Made by a program: the position numbers and the translations under genes | The notes under the pieces: model-generated | Seen by the model: only the letters and a program-made list of their open reading frames with translations | Databases searched by the model: none | Told to the model about the DNA's origin: nothing | Assembly: GCA_016235345.1 (NCBI GenBank) | Contig: JACRLG010000015.1 | Location: 124,001-188,000 of the forward strand | Length of the DNA stretch: 64,000 nt | Reading direction: 5' to 3' | Source of the DNA: Deltaproteobacteria bacterium | GTDB lineage: Bacteria > Desulfobacterota > Desulfobacteria > Desulfobacterales > Desulfatibacillaceae | Shown here: positions 35,242-43,593 of the stretch, in pieces | Numbering within the stretch: the first letter of the stretch is position 1 | Layout of the letters: each line of letters opens with the position of its first letter

Positions 35242-36075
35242 TTATATTCCTGCTGCCACGCGGGCCAGGGTGAGAACGTCCACGCGGGCGGCACCGGCCT
35301 TTTTCAGGACCTTGGCGCATTCGCGGGAGGTGGCCCCGGTGGTGAAGACGTCGTCCAGCAGAAGGATTTTTTTTCCCGCCACAAGCTCCGGCCTCTTTAC
35401 CGCAAAGGCCTTTCGCACGTTGGCGGCCCGGTGGGCGCGGTCGAGGGACGCCTGGGCCGGGGTTGGCCTGAGGCGCTTCAGGGCTTCGGGGACAAGAGGG
35501 GTAAAACCGGAAAATTTGGCCCAGTCGGCCACAAGGAGCACAACCTGGTTGGCTCCGCGCTTCCGAAGCCTTTTGTGGTGGAGGGGCACAGGTACTGCGA
35601 AATCCGGGGGATCTTCCGAAAAATGGCGCAAAAAGGCGTCGGCGAAAACAAGCCCCAGGGGGCGGCCAAGCTCCATCCTGCCCCTGTATTTCATGCTCTG
35701 GATCGCAAAGGCCAGGGCCTCTTCGTAAAAAAACACCGACCTTGCCCTGTCGAACGGAGGGGGATCGGCTGCGCATGCTCCGCAGAGATGATCGCTTCCG
35801 ACGCGGCTTTTGAACTCCTCTCCGCAGGAGGTGCAAAACGGTTGCGTAACGGGCGACAGGGATTCGCGGCAGGGAGGGCACAGCCAGCCTGCCAGAAGGC
35901 GGGCGAAATCGCCAGTTCCCAGAAGGGTCAGGGCCTGTTCCGGAGAAAGCCGGGAAAGGCCGTGGCTGATGGTGAGAAAACTTCCGCAGCCCATGCACCG
36001 GGGCGGATAGAGAACGTTCAGAAAAAAATCCGCCGCCCCGGAAAGGGCCGCAAATGGTCTGGACAGGCGGGTCAT
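35242..36075 (-). CDS. comF: ComF family phosphoribosyltransferase-like protein
   Basis: The N-terminal double zinc finger (C27 and C30 in PPRCMGC, then CPPC, CTSC and CGAC) is followed by a type I phosphoribosyltransferase domain with the PRPP loop ILLLDDVFTTGATS near residue 240. The length is 277 aa, with a short insertion between the first Cys pairs. ComF aids uptake of transforming DNA in Firmicutes and Haemophilus; elsewhere its role is unclear. It overlaps the upstream membrane gene by 4 nt, indicating co-transcription. Confidence 0.92.
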   Translation of the reverse strand: MTRLSRPFAALSGAADFFLNVLYPPRCMGCGSFLTISHGLSRLSPEQALTLLGTGDFARLLAGWLCPPCRESLSPVTQPFCTSCGEEFKSRVGSDHLCGACAADPPPFDRARSVFFYEEALAFAIQSMKYRGRMELGRPLGLVFADAFLRHFSEDPPDFAVPVPLHHKRLRKRGANQVVLLVADWAKFSGFTPLVPEALKRLRPTPAQASLDRAHRAANVRKAFAVKRPELVAGKKILLLDDVFTTGATSRECAKVLKKAGAARVDVLTLARVAAGI

Positions 36076-36509
36076 TTTTCCGGCTTTACGGCCTTTTCCT
36101 CGTCCGGGTCCTTGTAGTCCTTGAGGGAACTCAGGAATAGGCCCAGACCGCCGAAAAACAGCACGAAAATGATGATGAGATCAAAGGCCGACATGGGCCG
36201 GAAGGCGAAATGGATGCTTGCGATGACCCCCGCGATAATGGCCACAAGGGAGCCGGCAGCAAGAAACCAGCCGATGAGGTTCTTGCCGTTGTAAAAGATC
36301 ATGCCCACGCCGAAAATAAGGGGCACGCAGACCATGCCGCTCGTGATTTCATAGCCGTAGAATGAAAAAAGCCCGTAGCCCATCCCGAAAGGCTGATGTT
36401 GAACGGCTATGGACCGGAAAAAGAGATAGGCCCCGGCGCAGAGCATTATGAAACCAAGAAGAAAGCGCCCGGTGCCGCCGTCCGTTCCCCCAGCTCCCAG
36501 CTTCTGCAT
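36072..36509 (-). CDS. Hypothetical four-helix membrane protein
   Basis: I do not recognise it. It has 145 aa with four hydrophobic segments (about residues 15-32, 48-70, 77-100 and 108-128) and a charged C-terminus (LKDYKDPDEEKAVKPEK). The stop overlaps the comF start (ATGA), so they share a transcript. Composition is like the rest of the chromosome. No motif suggests a transporter or enzyme. Confidence 0.7.
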   Translation of the reverse strand: MQKLGAGGTDGGTGRFLLGFIMLCAGAYLFFRSIAVQHQPFGMGYGLFSFYGYEITSGMVCVPLIFGVGMIFYNGKNLIGWFLAAGSLVAIIAGVIASIHFAFRPMSAFDLIIIFVLFFGGLGLFLSSLKDYKDPDEEKAVKPEK

Positions 36510-36564
36510 GGCCGTTTCCTTTAACTTTCGGAGTCAACCGCGTTAAACCGCCCACCGCCGACTG

Positions 36565-37788
36565 CTATTGCATCAGTTCCGCAACGTATTTTGCGAAACC
36601 AGAACAGGATACCTTTGTTGCCCCCTCCATCTGCCGGGCGAGATCGTAGGTGACGACCTTCGCAGCAACGGCCTCGGATATCGCCTTTCGGGTCAAATCC
36701 GCAGCCTCGGTCCAGCCAATATGATCCAGCATCATGGCCCCGGAAAGAATGAGCGAGCCGGGGTTGACCATATCTTTACCGGCATACTTGGGCGCGGTTC
36801 CGTGGGTGGCCTCGAAGACCGCTGCAAAATCCCCAATATTGGCCCCCGGAGCCATGCCGAGGCCTCCAACCTGGGCCGCCAGGGCGTCGGAGATGTAGTC
36901 GCCGTTAAGATTGGGTGTGGCTATAACCCCGAATTCCTCCGGCCTCAAAAGCACCTGCTGAAAGAGCATGTCCGCGATCCTGTCCTTTATCATAACACGA
37001 CCGGCGGGCGCCCTGCCTTCAAATTTTTCAAAGGCTTCGGCTTCGGTCAGGGTGCGTTCCGGGAAAAGCTCCGCCGCCGCCTTGTAGCCCCAGTTGCGGA
37101 AGGCCCCCTCGGTGAACTTCATGATGTTGCCTTTGTGCATCAGGGTGACGCTTCCGCAGCCGTGGTCAATGGCATAGCGGACCGCGCGGGCAACAAGCCT
37201 TCGGGTGTTCTTCTCACTCATGGGCTTTATGCCGATACCCGATTCCGGCTCGACTTCAGCCCCCATTTCCTTAAGGAGCGCTATGAGCCGGGCCGCTTCC
37301 TGGGAGCCTGCGGCGTACTCGATTCCCGCGTAGAGGTCTTCGGTGTTTTCCCGGAAAATCACCATGTTTACGGCTTCCGGGTTTTTCACCGGGCTAGGAA
37401 CGCCCTTTATGTGACGTACTGGCCGCACGCAGGCGTAGAGATCAAGAACCTGCCGCAGAGCCACGTTCACCGACCGGATGCCCCCGCCCACCGGGGTGGT
37501 GAGCGGCCCCTTGATGGCCAACACGTTCTCCCGCACGGCCTCCAGGGTTTCTTCGGGCAGCCACTGGCCAGTTTGGTTGAAGGCCTTTTCTCCGGCAAGG
37601 ATTTCCTTCCAGGCGATTTGCCGACCGCCCTTGTACGCGGCCTTCACGGCGGCGTCCATCACCAGCCGGGACGCAGGCCAGATGTCAACGCCCGTGCCGT
37701 CGCCCTCGATAAAGCAGACAATTGGCTTATCCGGCACTAAAAGCGAGCCGTCGGCCCTTACCGTGATTTTTTGTCCCTCGTGGAGCAT
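36565..37788 (-). CDS. icd: Isocitrate dehydrogenase (NADP-type family)
   Basis: Oxidative decarboxylation of isocitrate to 2-oxoglutarate. Signatures present: [14 protein letters not shown] near the start, the substrate Ser/Arg segment [33 protein letters not shown], and the cofactor region [20 protein letters not shown] plus [14 protein letters not shown]. The length (407 aa) matches E. coli Icd. I start at ATG 37788 (GAGG 11 nt upstream); the frame is open to 37851. A REP-like palindrome lies 33 bp upstream, so the promoter must be close or beyond it. Such a gene supports a TCA-type acetyl-CoA oxidation route. Confidence 0.95.
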   Translation of the reverse strand: MLHEGQKITVRADGSLLVPDKPIVCFIEGDGTGVDIWPASRLVMDAAVKAAYKGGRQIAWKEILAGEKAFNQTGQWLPEETLEAVRENVLAIKGPLTTPVGGGIRSVNVALRQVLDLYACVRPVRHIKGVPSPVKNPEAVNMVIFRENTEDLYAGIEYAAGSQEAARLIALLKEMGAEVEPESGIGIKPMSEKNTRRLVARAVRYAIDHGCGSVTLMHKGNIMKFTEGAFRNWGYKAAAELFPERTLTEAEAFEKFEGRAPAGRVMIKDRIADMLFQQVLLRPEEFGVIATPNLNGDYISDALAAQVGGLGMAPGANIGDFAAVFEATHGTAPKYAGKDMVNPGSLILSGAMMLDHIGWTEAADLTRKAISEAVAAKVVTYDLARQMEGATKVSCSGFAKYVAELMQ

Positions 37789-37820
37789 CGAGCCGATTTC
37801 CTCAATCTTTACTTTAAGTT

Positions 37821-37966
37821 GTAGGTTGGACTGAGGAACGAAGCCCAACAATTATAATAGGTTACAAGACTGCCGACCGGAGCCGAACAAAGGTGGAGCC
37901 AATATGCTGGGCAAAAAATATGGAATTAAATCAATTTGTTGGGCTTCGTTCCTCAGCCCAACTTAC
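37821..37966. repeat. REP-like inverted repeat pair between rlmB and icd
   Basis: Two arms of 25-29 nt (37821-37849 and 37938-37966), each itself nearly palindromic (GTTGGGCTGAGGAACGAAG and its reverse complement), point at each other across about 88 bp. The same arms and part of the inner sequence (AAAAAATATGGAA...AATCAATTT) recur at 50797-50888. This is the layout of REP elements mobilised by REP-associated transposases; no transposase is in the window. Confidence 0.8.
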
Positions 37967-38000
37967 GAGGCTGACACAGTTATTCGCGTTTTTGGACGGC
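37967..38000 (-). repeat. Truncated stop-tethered repeat overlapping the rlmB 3' end
   Basis: On the minus strand GTCCAAAAACGCGAATAACT and then GTGTCAGCCTC match the left part of the seven full copies. The rlmB TAA is inside this match (37980-37982). The remainder of the element is replaced by the REP-like pair. Confidence 0.7.
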
Positions 38001-38732
38001 TTGTTGGCGTTGACGCACAACCTCATACATCAGAAGCGCCCCGGCCACCGATGCGTTCAGAGAGCCCAGCGGCCCGGCCTGGGGGATTTTCACCAGTTGG
38101 TCGCATTCCCGCGCCACCAGGGGCCTTATCCCCCTGCCCTCCCCGCCCACCACTACAACCGTTGGAACCGAAAAGTCGCAGTCCCAGTAATTTATTCCTG
38201 CCCTGGCGTCCGCCCCGAAAATCCAGAACCCCGCGTCTTTCATCTGCGAGAGCGCCCGCACGAGATTTTTGACCCTGCACACGGTTGAATGCTCCAGGGC
38301 TCCCGAAGATGCCTTGGAGACCGAGGGCGAGAGCGGGGCGCAGTTGCGGTCGGGACTTATGACGGCGTCCACCCCGGCGCAGAGTGCGGTGCGGATCAGG
38401 GCTCCCAGATTCTGAGGGTCCTCGATGCCGTCCAGAACCAGGAAAAAAGGCGATTTGCCGGGCTTGGGACCGGAGGCCAGAACGTCTTCCAGCTCGCTTG
38501 CGGGAAAGGACGAAACCAGGGCCGCAACCCCTTGGTGGTTGGCTCCGGGGTCGCGCACGATGCCGGTTTCGAGAGGCTCCACCGGCACGCCCTGTTTCCG
38601 GGCCATCGCAATAATTTCGTCCACGGCCTTTCCGGTGCGGCTTTTTGCGGCGTAAACGCAGTAAACCCTGCGCCTGCCAGCCGCCAGGGCCTCCTTCACC
38701 GGATGGACTCCGTAGAGCGCTTCATCGTTCAT
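37980..38732 (-). CDS. rlmB: 23S rRNA 2'-O-ribose methyltransferase RlmB-like (SpoU family)
   Basis: Methylates a ribose in 23S rRNA (G2251 in E. coli). The N-terminal substrate-binding domain (EALYGVHPVKEALAAG) is followed by the SPOUT domain with motifs DGIEDPQNLGALIRTALCAG, VVVGGEGRGIRPLV and the C-terminal knot SLNASVAGALLMYEVVRQR. The length is 250 aa. Its last codons (VQKRE) and TAA lie within a truncated copy of the stop-tethered repeat, so the C-terminal tail is element-derived. It overlaps gmk by 4 nt. Confidence 0.93.
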   Translation of the reverse strand: MNDEALYGVHPVKEALAAGRRRVYCVYAAKSRTGKAVDEIIAMARKQGVPVEPLETGIVRDPGANHQGVAALVSSFPASELEDVLASGPKPGKSPFFLVLDGIEDPQNLGALIRTALCAGVDAVISPDRNCAPLSPSVSKASSGALEHSTVCRVKNLVRALSQMKDAGFWIFGADARAGINYWDCDFSVPTVVVVGGEGRGIRPLVARECDQLVKIPQAGPLGSLNASVAGALLMYEVVRQRQQAVQKRE

Positions 38733-39313
38733 GAGTCCGCCGTCCTGCTCGATTTTATATAGGAACTCACGAGATCGAAAAGCTCCGCCTTGGCTTTTTC
38801 AAGGTCGTCGTTCACCAGAACGTGGCGGTAGGCTTCCTTGTGGGCCATTTCCCACTCGGCGTTCACGAGCCTTTTTTCCACGGTGTCGGCGTCGTCGGTT
38901 CCGCGACCGGTGAGCCGCTCCCTGAGGGCCTCCATGGAAGGCGGCCTCACGAAGATGGTGACCGCGTCGGGAAAGGCCTGGGTGAGGATCTTCGCGCCAG
39001 CCACGTCGATGTCCAGAATCACCCGTGCGCCTTTTTCCAACTCCTGCCTTATGAACTCGGCACTGGTGCCGTAGAGGTTGCCGTGGACCTCAGCCCATTC
39101 GGCGAAGCGCCCGGCCTTTATCCCTTCCGTAAACTCCGCCCGCGAAATGAAGTGGTAGTCCCTTCCCTCCACCTCTCCGGGCCGGATTTTCCGCGTGGTG
39201 CAGGAAACCGAGTAGGAAAGGAGCGGAATGGCCTCGCAAAGGTACTTCCGAAGGGTGGTCTTTCCGGCTCCCGACGGGGCGGAAAGTATGAAAAGCTGGC
39301 CGCGATCAGTCAT
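38729..39313 (-). CDS. gmk: Guanylate kinase
   Basis: Phosphorylates GMP to GDP. P-loop [10 protein letters not shown] (residues 11-20), GMP-binding pattern [21 protein letters not shown], and [11 protein letters not shown]. The length of 194 aa is normal. The start overlaps the remA stop by 8 nt and the stop overlaps the rlmB start (ATGA), so yicC-remA-gmk-rlmB form one tightly packed group, a common gene order in this phylum and in Firmicutes. Confidence 0.97.
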   Translation of the reverse strand: MTDRGQLFILSAPSGAGKTTLRKYLCEAIPLLSYSVSCTTRKIRPGEVEGRDYHFISRAEFTEGIKAGRFAEWAEVHGNLYGTSAEFIRQELEKGARVILDIDVAGAKILTQAFPDAVTIFVRPPSMEALRERLTGRGTDDADTVEKRLVNAEWEMAHKEAYRHVLVNDDLEKAKAELFDLVSSYIKSSRTADS

Positions 39314-39632
39314 GAACGGCCTCGTCCGGGCGTTTTTCCACCAGCGCCTGGTAGCGCTGGGCCAGGGTCTCGGCCTGAATGGCCGAGAGGATCACGTGGT
39401 TGGAGTCCATGATCAGAATGGCCCTTGTCCGTCGCCCGCAGGTGATGTCTATGAGCCTGTTGTCGGCCAGGGCCTTGTCCTTGAGGCGTTTCATGGGGGC
39501 CGAGTTGGGGGTGGCTATGGCCACCAGGCGGCCCACCGGCAGGGTGTTGCCGAACCCTATGTTCAAAAGCGGCTCCACCCGGCTCCAGGAGGTGCCGTTG
39601 CCCAGAATCTTCAAAATGGTGCTCTCGTCCAT
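39306..39632 (-). CDS. remA: RemA-family protein (DUF370)
   Basis: Small DNA-binding regulator family. It contains the conserved core [34 protein letters not shown] and [21 protein letters not shown]. In Bacillus RemA activates biofilm matrix genes; in other phyla the role is unknown. The N-terminus (about 20 residues) is longer than in Bacillus. It lies between yicC and gmk, the usual position. The start codon ATG 39632 has only a weak ribosome binding site, and a GTG further in cannot be excluded. Confidence 0.88.
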   Translation of the reverse strand: MDESTILKILGNGTSWSRVEPLLNIGFGNTLPVGRLVAIATPNSAPMKRLKDKALADNRLIDITCGRRTRAILIMDSNHVILSAIQAETLAQRYQALVEKRPDEAVHD

Positions 39633-39695
39633 CCGTGTTTCCCCCCTCGTGAAACGTCTGTTTCAGTCGCGCCCGGAAAAGTCGGTCCCCTCCGG

Positions 39696-40580
39696 TCACT
39701 CGATGTTCTGAATCTGCTCCCGGATTTTTTCCAGTTCGCTCTTTGCGTCCACAACCGTGTGGGAAAGGGGCGCAAGATGGCTTTTGGCCCCCATTGTGGA
39801 GAACTCCCGCGCAAGTTCCTGGCACAGGAAATTCAAGGTCCGGCCGCAGGGCTCGCTTTTTTCGGAAAGGGCGGTGAACTGGGCGATGTGGCTCCTTGCC
39901 CGCACGATTTCCTCGGTGATGTCGCCCTTGTCCGCCCAGAAAGCGGCCTCCTGGGCGATTCTTTCGTTATCTGCGGGAAGGCCGGAATCGGACAGAAGCG
40001 AGTTCATGCGCTGGGCGAATCGCTCCATGTTCTGGATGGGCTGGTCCTTTGCCAGATACTCAATGTCGTCCAGAAGCGAGGAAATGAAATCGAGCCTCGC
40101 CTCCACGTCGTTCCAGAGCGCCTCGCCCTCGGTGGTCCTCATGGCGCAGAAGGTGTTCACGGCTTCAATAAGGGCCTCAGAAACCGCAGGCCAGTCGGCT
40201 TCGGGGTCGGGCGCGTGAAAGGACCTCGCAAGCACTCCCTCGGCCCGGAGAACCTGGGCCAGGGTGACGGGTTCCTCGATGCCCAGGGCCTCCCTCACCG
40301 CCGTGGCCTCGCAAAACCAGGAACGGGCCAGGGCCGTATCAGCCGAGTAGGGCCGGGACAGGCCGTCGTTTGAGGCGATATCAACGGAGACATCCACCTT
40401 GCCGCGACCGGCGCAGGCCTTGACGGCGGTCTTCACCCGGTCCTCAAGGGCCGAGTGGGTGCGCGGAAGCCTTACCGAAAGCTCCAGGTTCTTGTGATTG
40501 ACGGACCTTATTTCCACCGTCACGGTCTTGTTTTCCATGGACGCCTGCGCGTGGGCGAACGCCGTCATTGATCTTATCAT
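39696..40580 (-). CDS. yicC: YicC family endoribonuclease
   Basis: The YicC N-terminal domain begins at the start (MIRSMTAFAHAQ, TVEIRSVNHKNLELSVRLPR), and the C-terminal DUF1732 region carries NTFCAMRTTEGEALWNDVEAR, FWADKGDITEEIVRARSHIAQF and LNFLCQELAREFSTMGAKS. The length of 294 aa is normal. E. coli YicC is an endoribonuclease involved in small RNA turnover. First gene of the yicC-remA-gmk-rlmB group; a 63-nt gap separates it from remA. Confidence 0.93.
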   Translation of the reverse strand: MIRSMTAFAHAQASMENKTVTVEIRSVNHKNLELSVRLPRTHSALEDRVKTAVKACAGRGKVDVSVDIASNDGLSRPYSADTALARSWFCEATAVREALGIEEPVTLAQVLRAEGVLARSFHAPDPEADWPAVSEALIEAVNTFCAMRTTEGEALWNDVEARLDFISSLLDDIEYLAKDQPIQNMERFAQRMNSLLSDSGLPADNERIAQEAAFWADKGDITEEIVRARSHIAQFTALSEKSEPCGRTLNFLCQELAREFSTMGAKSHLAPLSHTVVDAKSELEKIREQIQNIE

Positions 40581-40608
40581 GGATTCATTCGTTCATTTCG
40601 TTGATGTT

Positions 40609-41169
40609 CTAAACGGAAACGCCCAAGCAAGGTTCCGGGGCGTCTTTTCTTCTGGCCGCCAGAAGGCCGCTGCGCAATCGAAGAAGAAAGCCCCGGATGC
40701 CCTCCTCGGCGTAATCGGGATAGGTCCAGAAAAGGGGTTCGTACCCGCCCTGCCTATACACCAGGGTGAGGTCCGCGTAAATCCCTTTTAAAAGGTATAT
40801 CCGATGGATATAGTTTTTTCCGGTTGCCAGTACGAATCTTTCCGGCGTGAGATAACCGGGGTCGAGATTTATCCGCCGCCCCCCCGAAGGTGCGAGCCAG
40901 GAGGATTCCAGCCGGTTGGTGGAAAGCTTGATATCGGCCAGGTCTCCCTGGTCCACAAGTTTTTTGAAGCTGACGAGCCTGCGAAAAAGCGGGCCTCCCA
41001 TCTCGTCGTTGTAATAGGACGTGTGATGGAAGGAAAACCAGGGGCTTGCGGCGTCCAGGGGACCGAAAAGGCCCGTGACGGCGGAAACCGCTTCGGGGAA
41101 AAGCTCCTTCTCCGCAGTGAATGCCCCCACAACAAGCCGGGCCGGGTCTGATGGCCTGGGGATGCTCAT
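40609..41169 (-). CDS. DUF4416 family protein
   Basis: Family of unknown function found mainly in Desulfobacterota and related anaerobes. Recognisable stretches are PARLVVGAFTAEKELFPEAV, FHHTSYYNDEMGGPLFRRLV, SFKKLVDQGDLADIKLSTN and INLDPGYLTPERFVLATGKN. The product has 186 aa. The ATG overlaps the stop of the small zinc-binding gene upstream (ATGA), so they are translated together. The conserved Asp/Asn/His residues might form an active site, but I would not assign a reaction. Confidence 0.85.
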   Translation of the reverse strand: MSIPRPSDPARLVVGAFTAEKELFPEAVSAVTGLFGPLDAASPWFSFHHTSYYNDEMGGPLFRRLVSFKKLVDQGDLADIKLSTNRLESSWLAPSGGRRINLDPGYLTPERFVLATGKNYIHRIYLLKGIYADLTLVYRQGGYEPLFWTYPDYAEEGIRGFLLRLRSGLLAARRKDAPEPCLGVSV

Positions 41170-41363
41170 GACAAAATGAGTCTGGCGCTTTTTGGCAGAA
41201 GATCGGGGATTCCGTCGCTCACCGGAAAGGCCAGCCCGCAGGCCCTGCACACAAGGAGGACCGGGGATTTTTCATCCTCCTCGAAAAGAGGCCCTCTGCA
41301 GAAAGGGCAGCCGAAAACAGCCATTAGGTCGGAAGGAATCGACTTTTGGGTATCGGGTTTCAT
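41166..41363 (-). CDS. Trm112-like small zinc-binding protein
   Basis: A 65-aa protein with the Trm112/YcaR pattern: CPFCRGPL near residue 19, CRACGLAFPV near 39 and DGIPDLLP at the end, giving four cysteines that should bind zinc. In eukaryotes and archaea Trm112 activates methyltransferases; in Gram-negative bacteria the homologue sits beside lipid A genes, as here next to an lpxL-like gene. Overlaps both neighbours by 4 nt. The frame runs upstream to 41465, but that region belongs to the preceding gene. Confidence 0.85.
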   Translation of the reverse strand: MKPDTQKSIPSDLMAVFGCPFCRGPLFEEDEKSPVLLVCRACGLAFPVSDGIPDLLPKSARLILS

Positions 41364-42337
41364 TCGGGCGGATTCCTGATTTTTTTCCTGGCCTCGTCGG
41401 GTATGGGAAGCACCCGCCAGCGGCGATGCACCCAGAGCCACTGTTCCGGGGTCTCGCGTATCCATTTTTCCAGGATATCGTTCAGGCGCTGGGTGTTGAT
41501 CTCAAGATCATCCGGCTCGCTTCCCGTGCGGACCATTTCCACGGCCTTCTCGCAGGTAAGCCTGTACATGCCGTTTTGCTGGCGTATGCAGAAAAGCGGA
41601 ACCACGAGGCTTCCGGTCATCATGGCGAGCTTTACCGGGCCCTTGTTGGTGCAGGCCTTGCGGTTGAAAAAGTTTACGTAAACCCCCTCGAACCAGGCCG
41701 CGTTCTGATCCAGCAAAAGGGCCACCACCCCGCCCTGCCCCAGGATTCTCAGGATATGTGCTCCGCTCTTCTCCTTGGGAACCGCCACGCTTCCTGTGCC
41801 CGACCGGCACTCGTAAACCAGCCGGTGCACCGCCGGATTGTCCAGGACACGGGTTATCATGAGGGTTGGTTGTTTCGATACTATGCTGAAAAGCCTGCCG
41901 AGCATTTCCCAGTTACCTAGGTGGGCCGACACCAGCACCACGCCGCGCCCCTTGGCTATGGCATCCAGAAGATTGGACTGGCCAACCAGCCGGACCATCG
42001 TGCCCAGGTTTTTTTCCGTGAGATTGAAAAGATACGGGAGCTCGAAGGCCACCACCGAAAGGTTTCTGAAAACCGACCGAGCCATGTTTTTCACCCAGGC
42101 GGCGTCCTTTTCCGGGTAGGCTGCGGCGAGGTTTTCAAGGGCCACCGTACGATGACGCCTGTCGATGCGCCACCAGAGGCCGGAAAGCCCTTCCGCGAAC
42201 CGGTTGGTCCAGGGCCGTGGAATGGCTGCGATGAGGCGGAAAACCGCTTTCAGGACAATATAAAGCAGGCGCTGCGCGGCGGTCGGCAGTGGCGGGGTTG
42301 CGTATCGTATGCATGAGGATGCTTCCGGCCAGGGCAA
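41360..42337 (-). CDS. lpxL: Lipid A late acyltransferase (LpxL/HtrB family)
   Basis: Transfers an acyl chain to Kdo-lipid A precursors at the inner membrane. The HxxxxD/E catalytic motif is in SAHLGNWEMLGR, with the usual LLDQNAAW and WLWVHRRWR near the C-terminus. The N-terminal anchor is RLLYIVLKAVFRLIAAIPRP. The start is uncertain: TTG 42337 is the most upstream candidate, no ATG is available before the conserved region, and the 5' end overlaps the O-antigen ligase frame by up to 203 nt. Identity as an LpxL-type enzyme is firm, exact acyl position unknown. Confidence 0.85.
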   Translation of the reverse strand: MPWPEASSCIRYATPPLPTAAQRLLYIVLKAVFRLIAAIPRPWTNRFAEGLSGLWWRIDRRHRTVALENLAAAYPEKDAAWVKNMARSVFRNLSVVAFELPYLFNLTEKNLGTMVRLVGQSNLLDAIAKGRGVVLVSAHLGNWEMLGRLFSIVSKQPTLMITRVLDNPAVHRLVYECRSGTGSVAVPKEKSGAHILRILGQGGVVALLLDQNAAWFEGVYVNFFNRKACTNKGPVKLAMMTGSLVVPLFCIRQQNGMYRLTCEKAVEMVRTGSEPDDLEINTQRLNDILEKWIRETPEQWLWVHRRWRVLPIPDEARKKIRNPPE

Positions 42338-43559
42338 AAAGGTAACTTACAAGCGCGTGATACCAGCTGTAGTAAATATTCTCCCCCGAAATTCCCAGTA
42401 CGAGAAGGGCCACGGGCCATCCTGCCAAACCCAGCCGAAGGCCTTTCGGGGCCTTCCAGATCATCCCGCAAGCCCTCACGAAAAGCCAGCCGAAGGCCAA
42501 AAGGCCCAGGATGCCGGTGGATGACAAAAGCATGAGCACCAGGTTGTGGGCGTGCGTCTCCAAGGGCTTTTGAAAAAGGCGTCCCGACGGGTCCAGCACC
42601 CCCTCCACCAGCCCGTGGGTGGAGATTTCCGCGAACGCGTCCCTGAAAGAGGAAACACCCACGCCCAGGATGGGGTTATCCAGAAAAATGCCCCAGGAGA
42701 CCTTCCAGATGTAGAGCCGGTCGTAGACCGAGGCGATGTCCCAGAGCCTGAGCAGAAAAACGGTTGCGACAGCCCCGCCAAGAAATACCCCTGCCAGAAG
42801 AGGCCCCAGGGCCGATCCGCTGCCCCTTGCCCTGCCTCGCCACAGGCCGAAAACAAGGCCGCAGAATGCCGCCGCAATGGGGGTGCGGCTGTGTATCTGA
42901 AAAAGCTGGAGCATGGCGATTATAGCGATTACCGCGTAAATCCGGCGGCTTTTTACGGAAAGGCCCGCATCGCAGGCCGCCAGGACGCCGAAAAAGGATA
43001 CCGCGTAGATGGCCACCCCTGAAATCTGCGGGCTTATGCCAAGCTTTTTCGTGTAGGCCTCAAGGGGCCGCATAACCGGGTCAAAGCCCACCAAGTGGGC
43101 GAAAACCGTGTTGAAGGCGGCCAGGATCACCGCCCCGGCCATGCCCCGAACCACGAAACGGGCAAGCTCCGGCCTTTTGCGCCCGATATCCAGCAGGGCG
43201 AAGCCGAAAAGCACGTCGCGCACAAAGGCCACATCGTGGCCCGCTCCCTTGCTTCCGGGGCCGTTCACGACAAGGCTCAAAACGATTACGCAGTACCACG
43301 CCAGCCAGGGAATCACCAGGGGGTGTTTTTTAAGATAAGGGATGGGGTTTTGCCGTTCAACGGCAAGCGACAGGAGCCAGAAAAGGACGGTGAGAGCGGC
43401 CAGAGCCTCGAACACAACATTTCCCAGAACAAGCCCCACCGGGAAAAGCCCGGCGCTCCACAGCACCGCGTTCTGGAAGCGCCTTGCCCAGGGCTTTGCG
43501 GCCACGGGCGGGGTGGCGGGTTGCGCTGGCAGGGACTTGTTTTTCTTTCGGCGGCTCAT
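42135..43559 (-). CDS. O-antigen ligase/polymerase family membrane protein
   Basis: About ten to twelve hydrophobic helices across residues 25-420, with a large periplasmic loop (about 270-320: YIWKVSWGIFLDNPILGVGV) typical of WaaL/Wzy (GVGxxxF pattern in GVGVSSFRDAFAE). It likely joins O-antigen to lipid A core. The last 60 or so residues (after SILMHTIRN) are Arg/Pro/His-rich and coincide with the lpxL-like N-terminus in another frame, so the true end may be earlier in evolution or the tail may be non-functional. Start ATG 43559 lacks a strong ribosome binding site. Confidence 0.82.
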   Translation of the reverse strand: MSRRKKNKSLPAQPATPPVAAKPWARRFQNAVLWSAGLFPVGLVLGNVVFEALAALTVLFWLLSLAVERQNPIPYLKKHPLVIPWLAWYCVIVLSLVVNGPGSKGAGHDVAFVRDVLFGFALLDIGRKRPELARFVVRGMAGAVILAAFNTVFAHLVGFDPVMRPLEAYTKKLGISPQISGVAIYAVSFFGVLAACDAGLSVKSRRIYAVIAIIAMLQLFQIHSRTPIAAAFCGLVFGLWRGRARGSGSALGPLLAGVFLGGAVATVFLLRLWDIASVYDRLYIWKVSWGIFLDNPILGVGVSSFRDAFAEISTHGLVEGVLDPSGRLFQKPLETHAHNLVLMLLSSTGILGLLAFGWLFVRACGMIWKAPKGLRLGLAGWPVALLVLGISGENIYYSWYHALVSYLFALAGSILMHTIRNPATADRRAAPALYCPESGFPPHRSHSTALDQPVRGRAFRPLVAHRQASSYGGP

Positions 43560-43593
43560 TAAGGAAAAGTCCGTTCAGGCTCGTTACGTCCGT

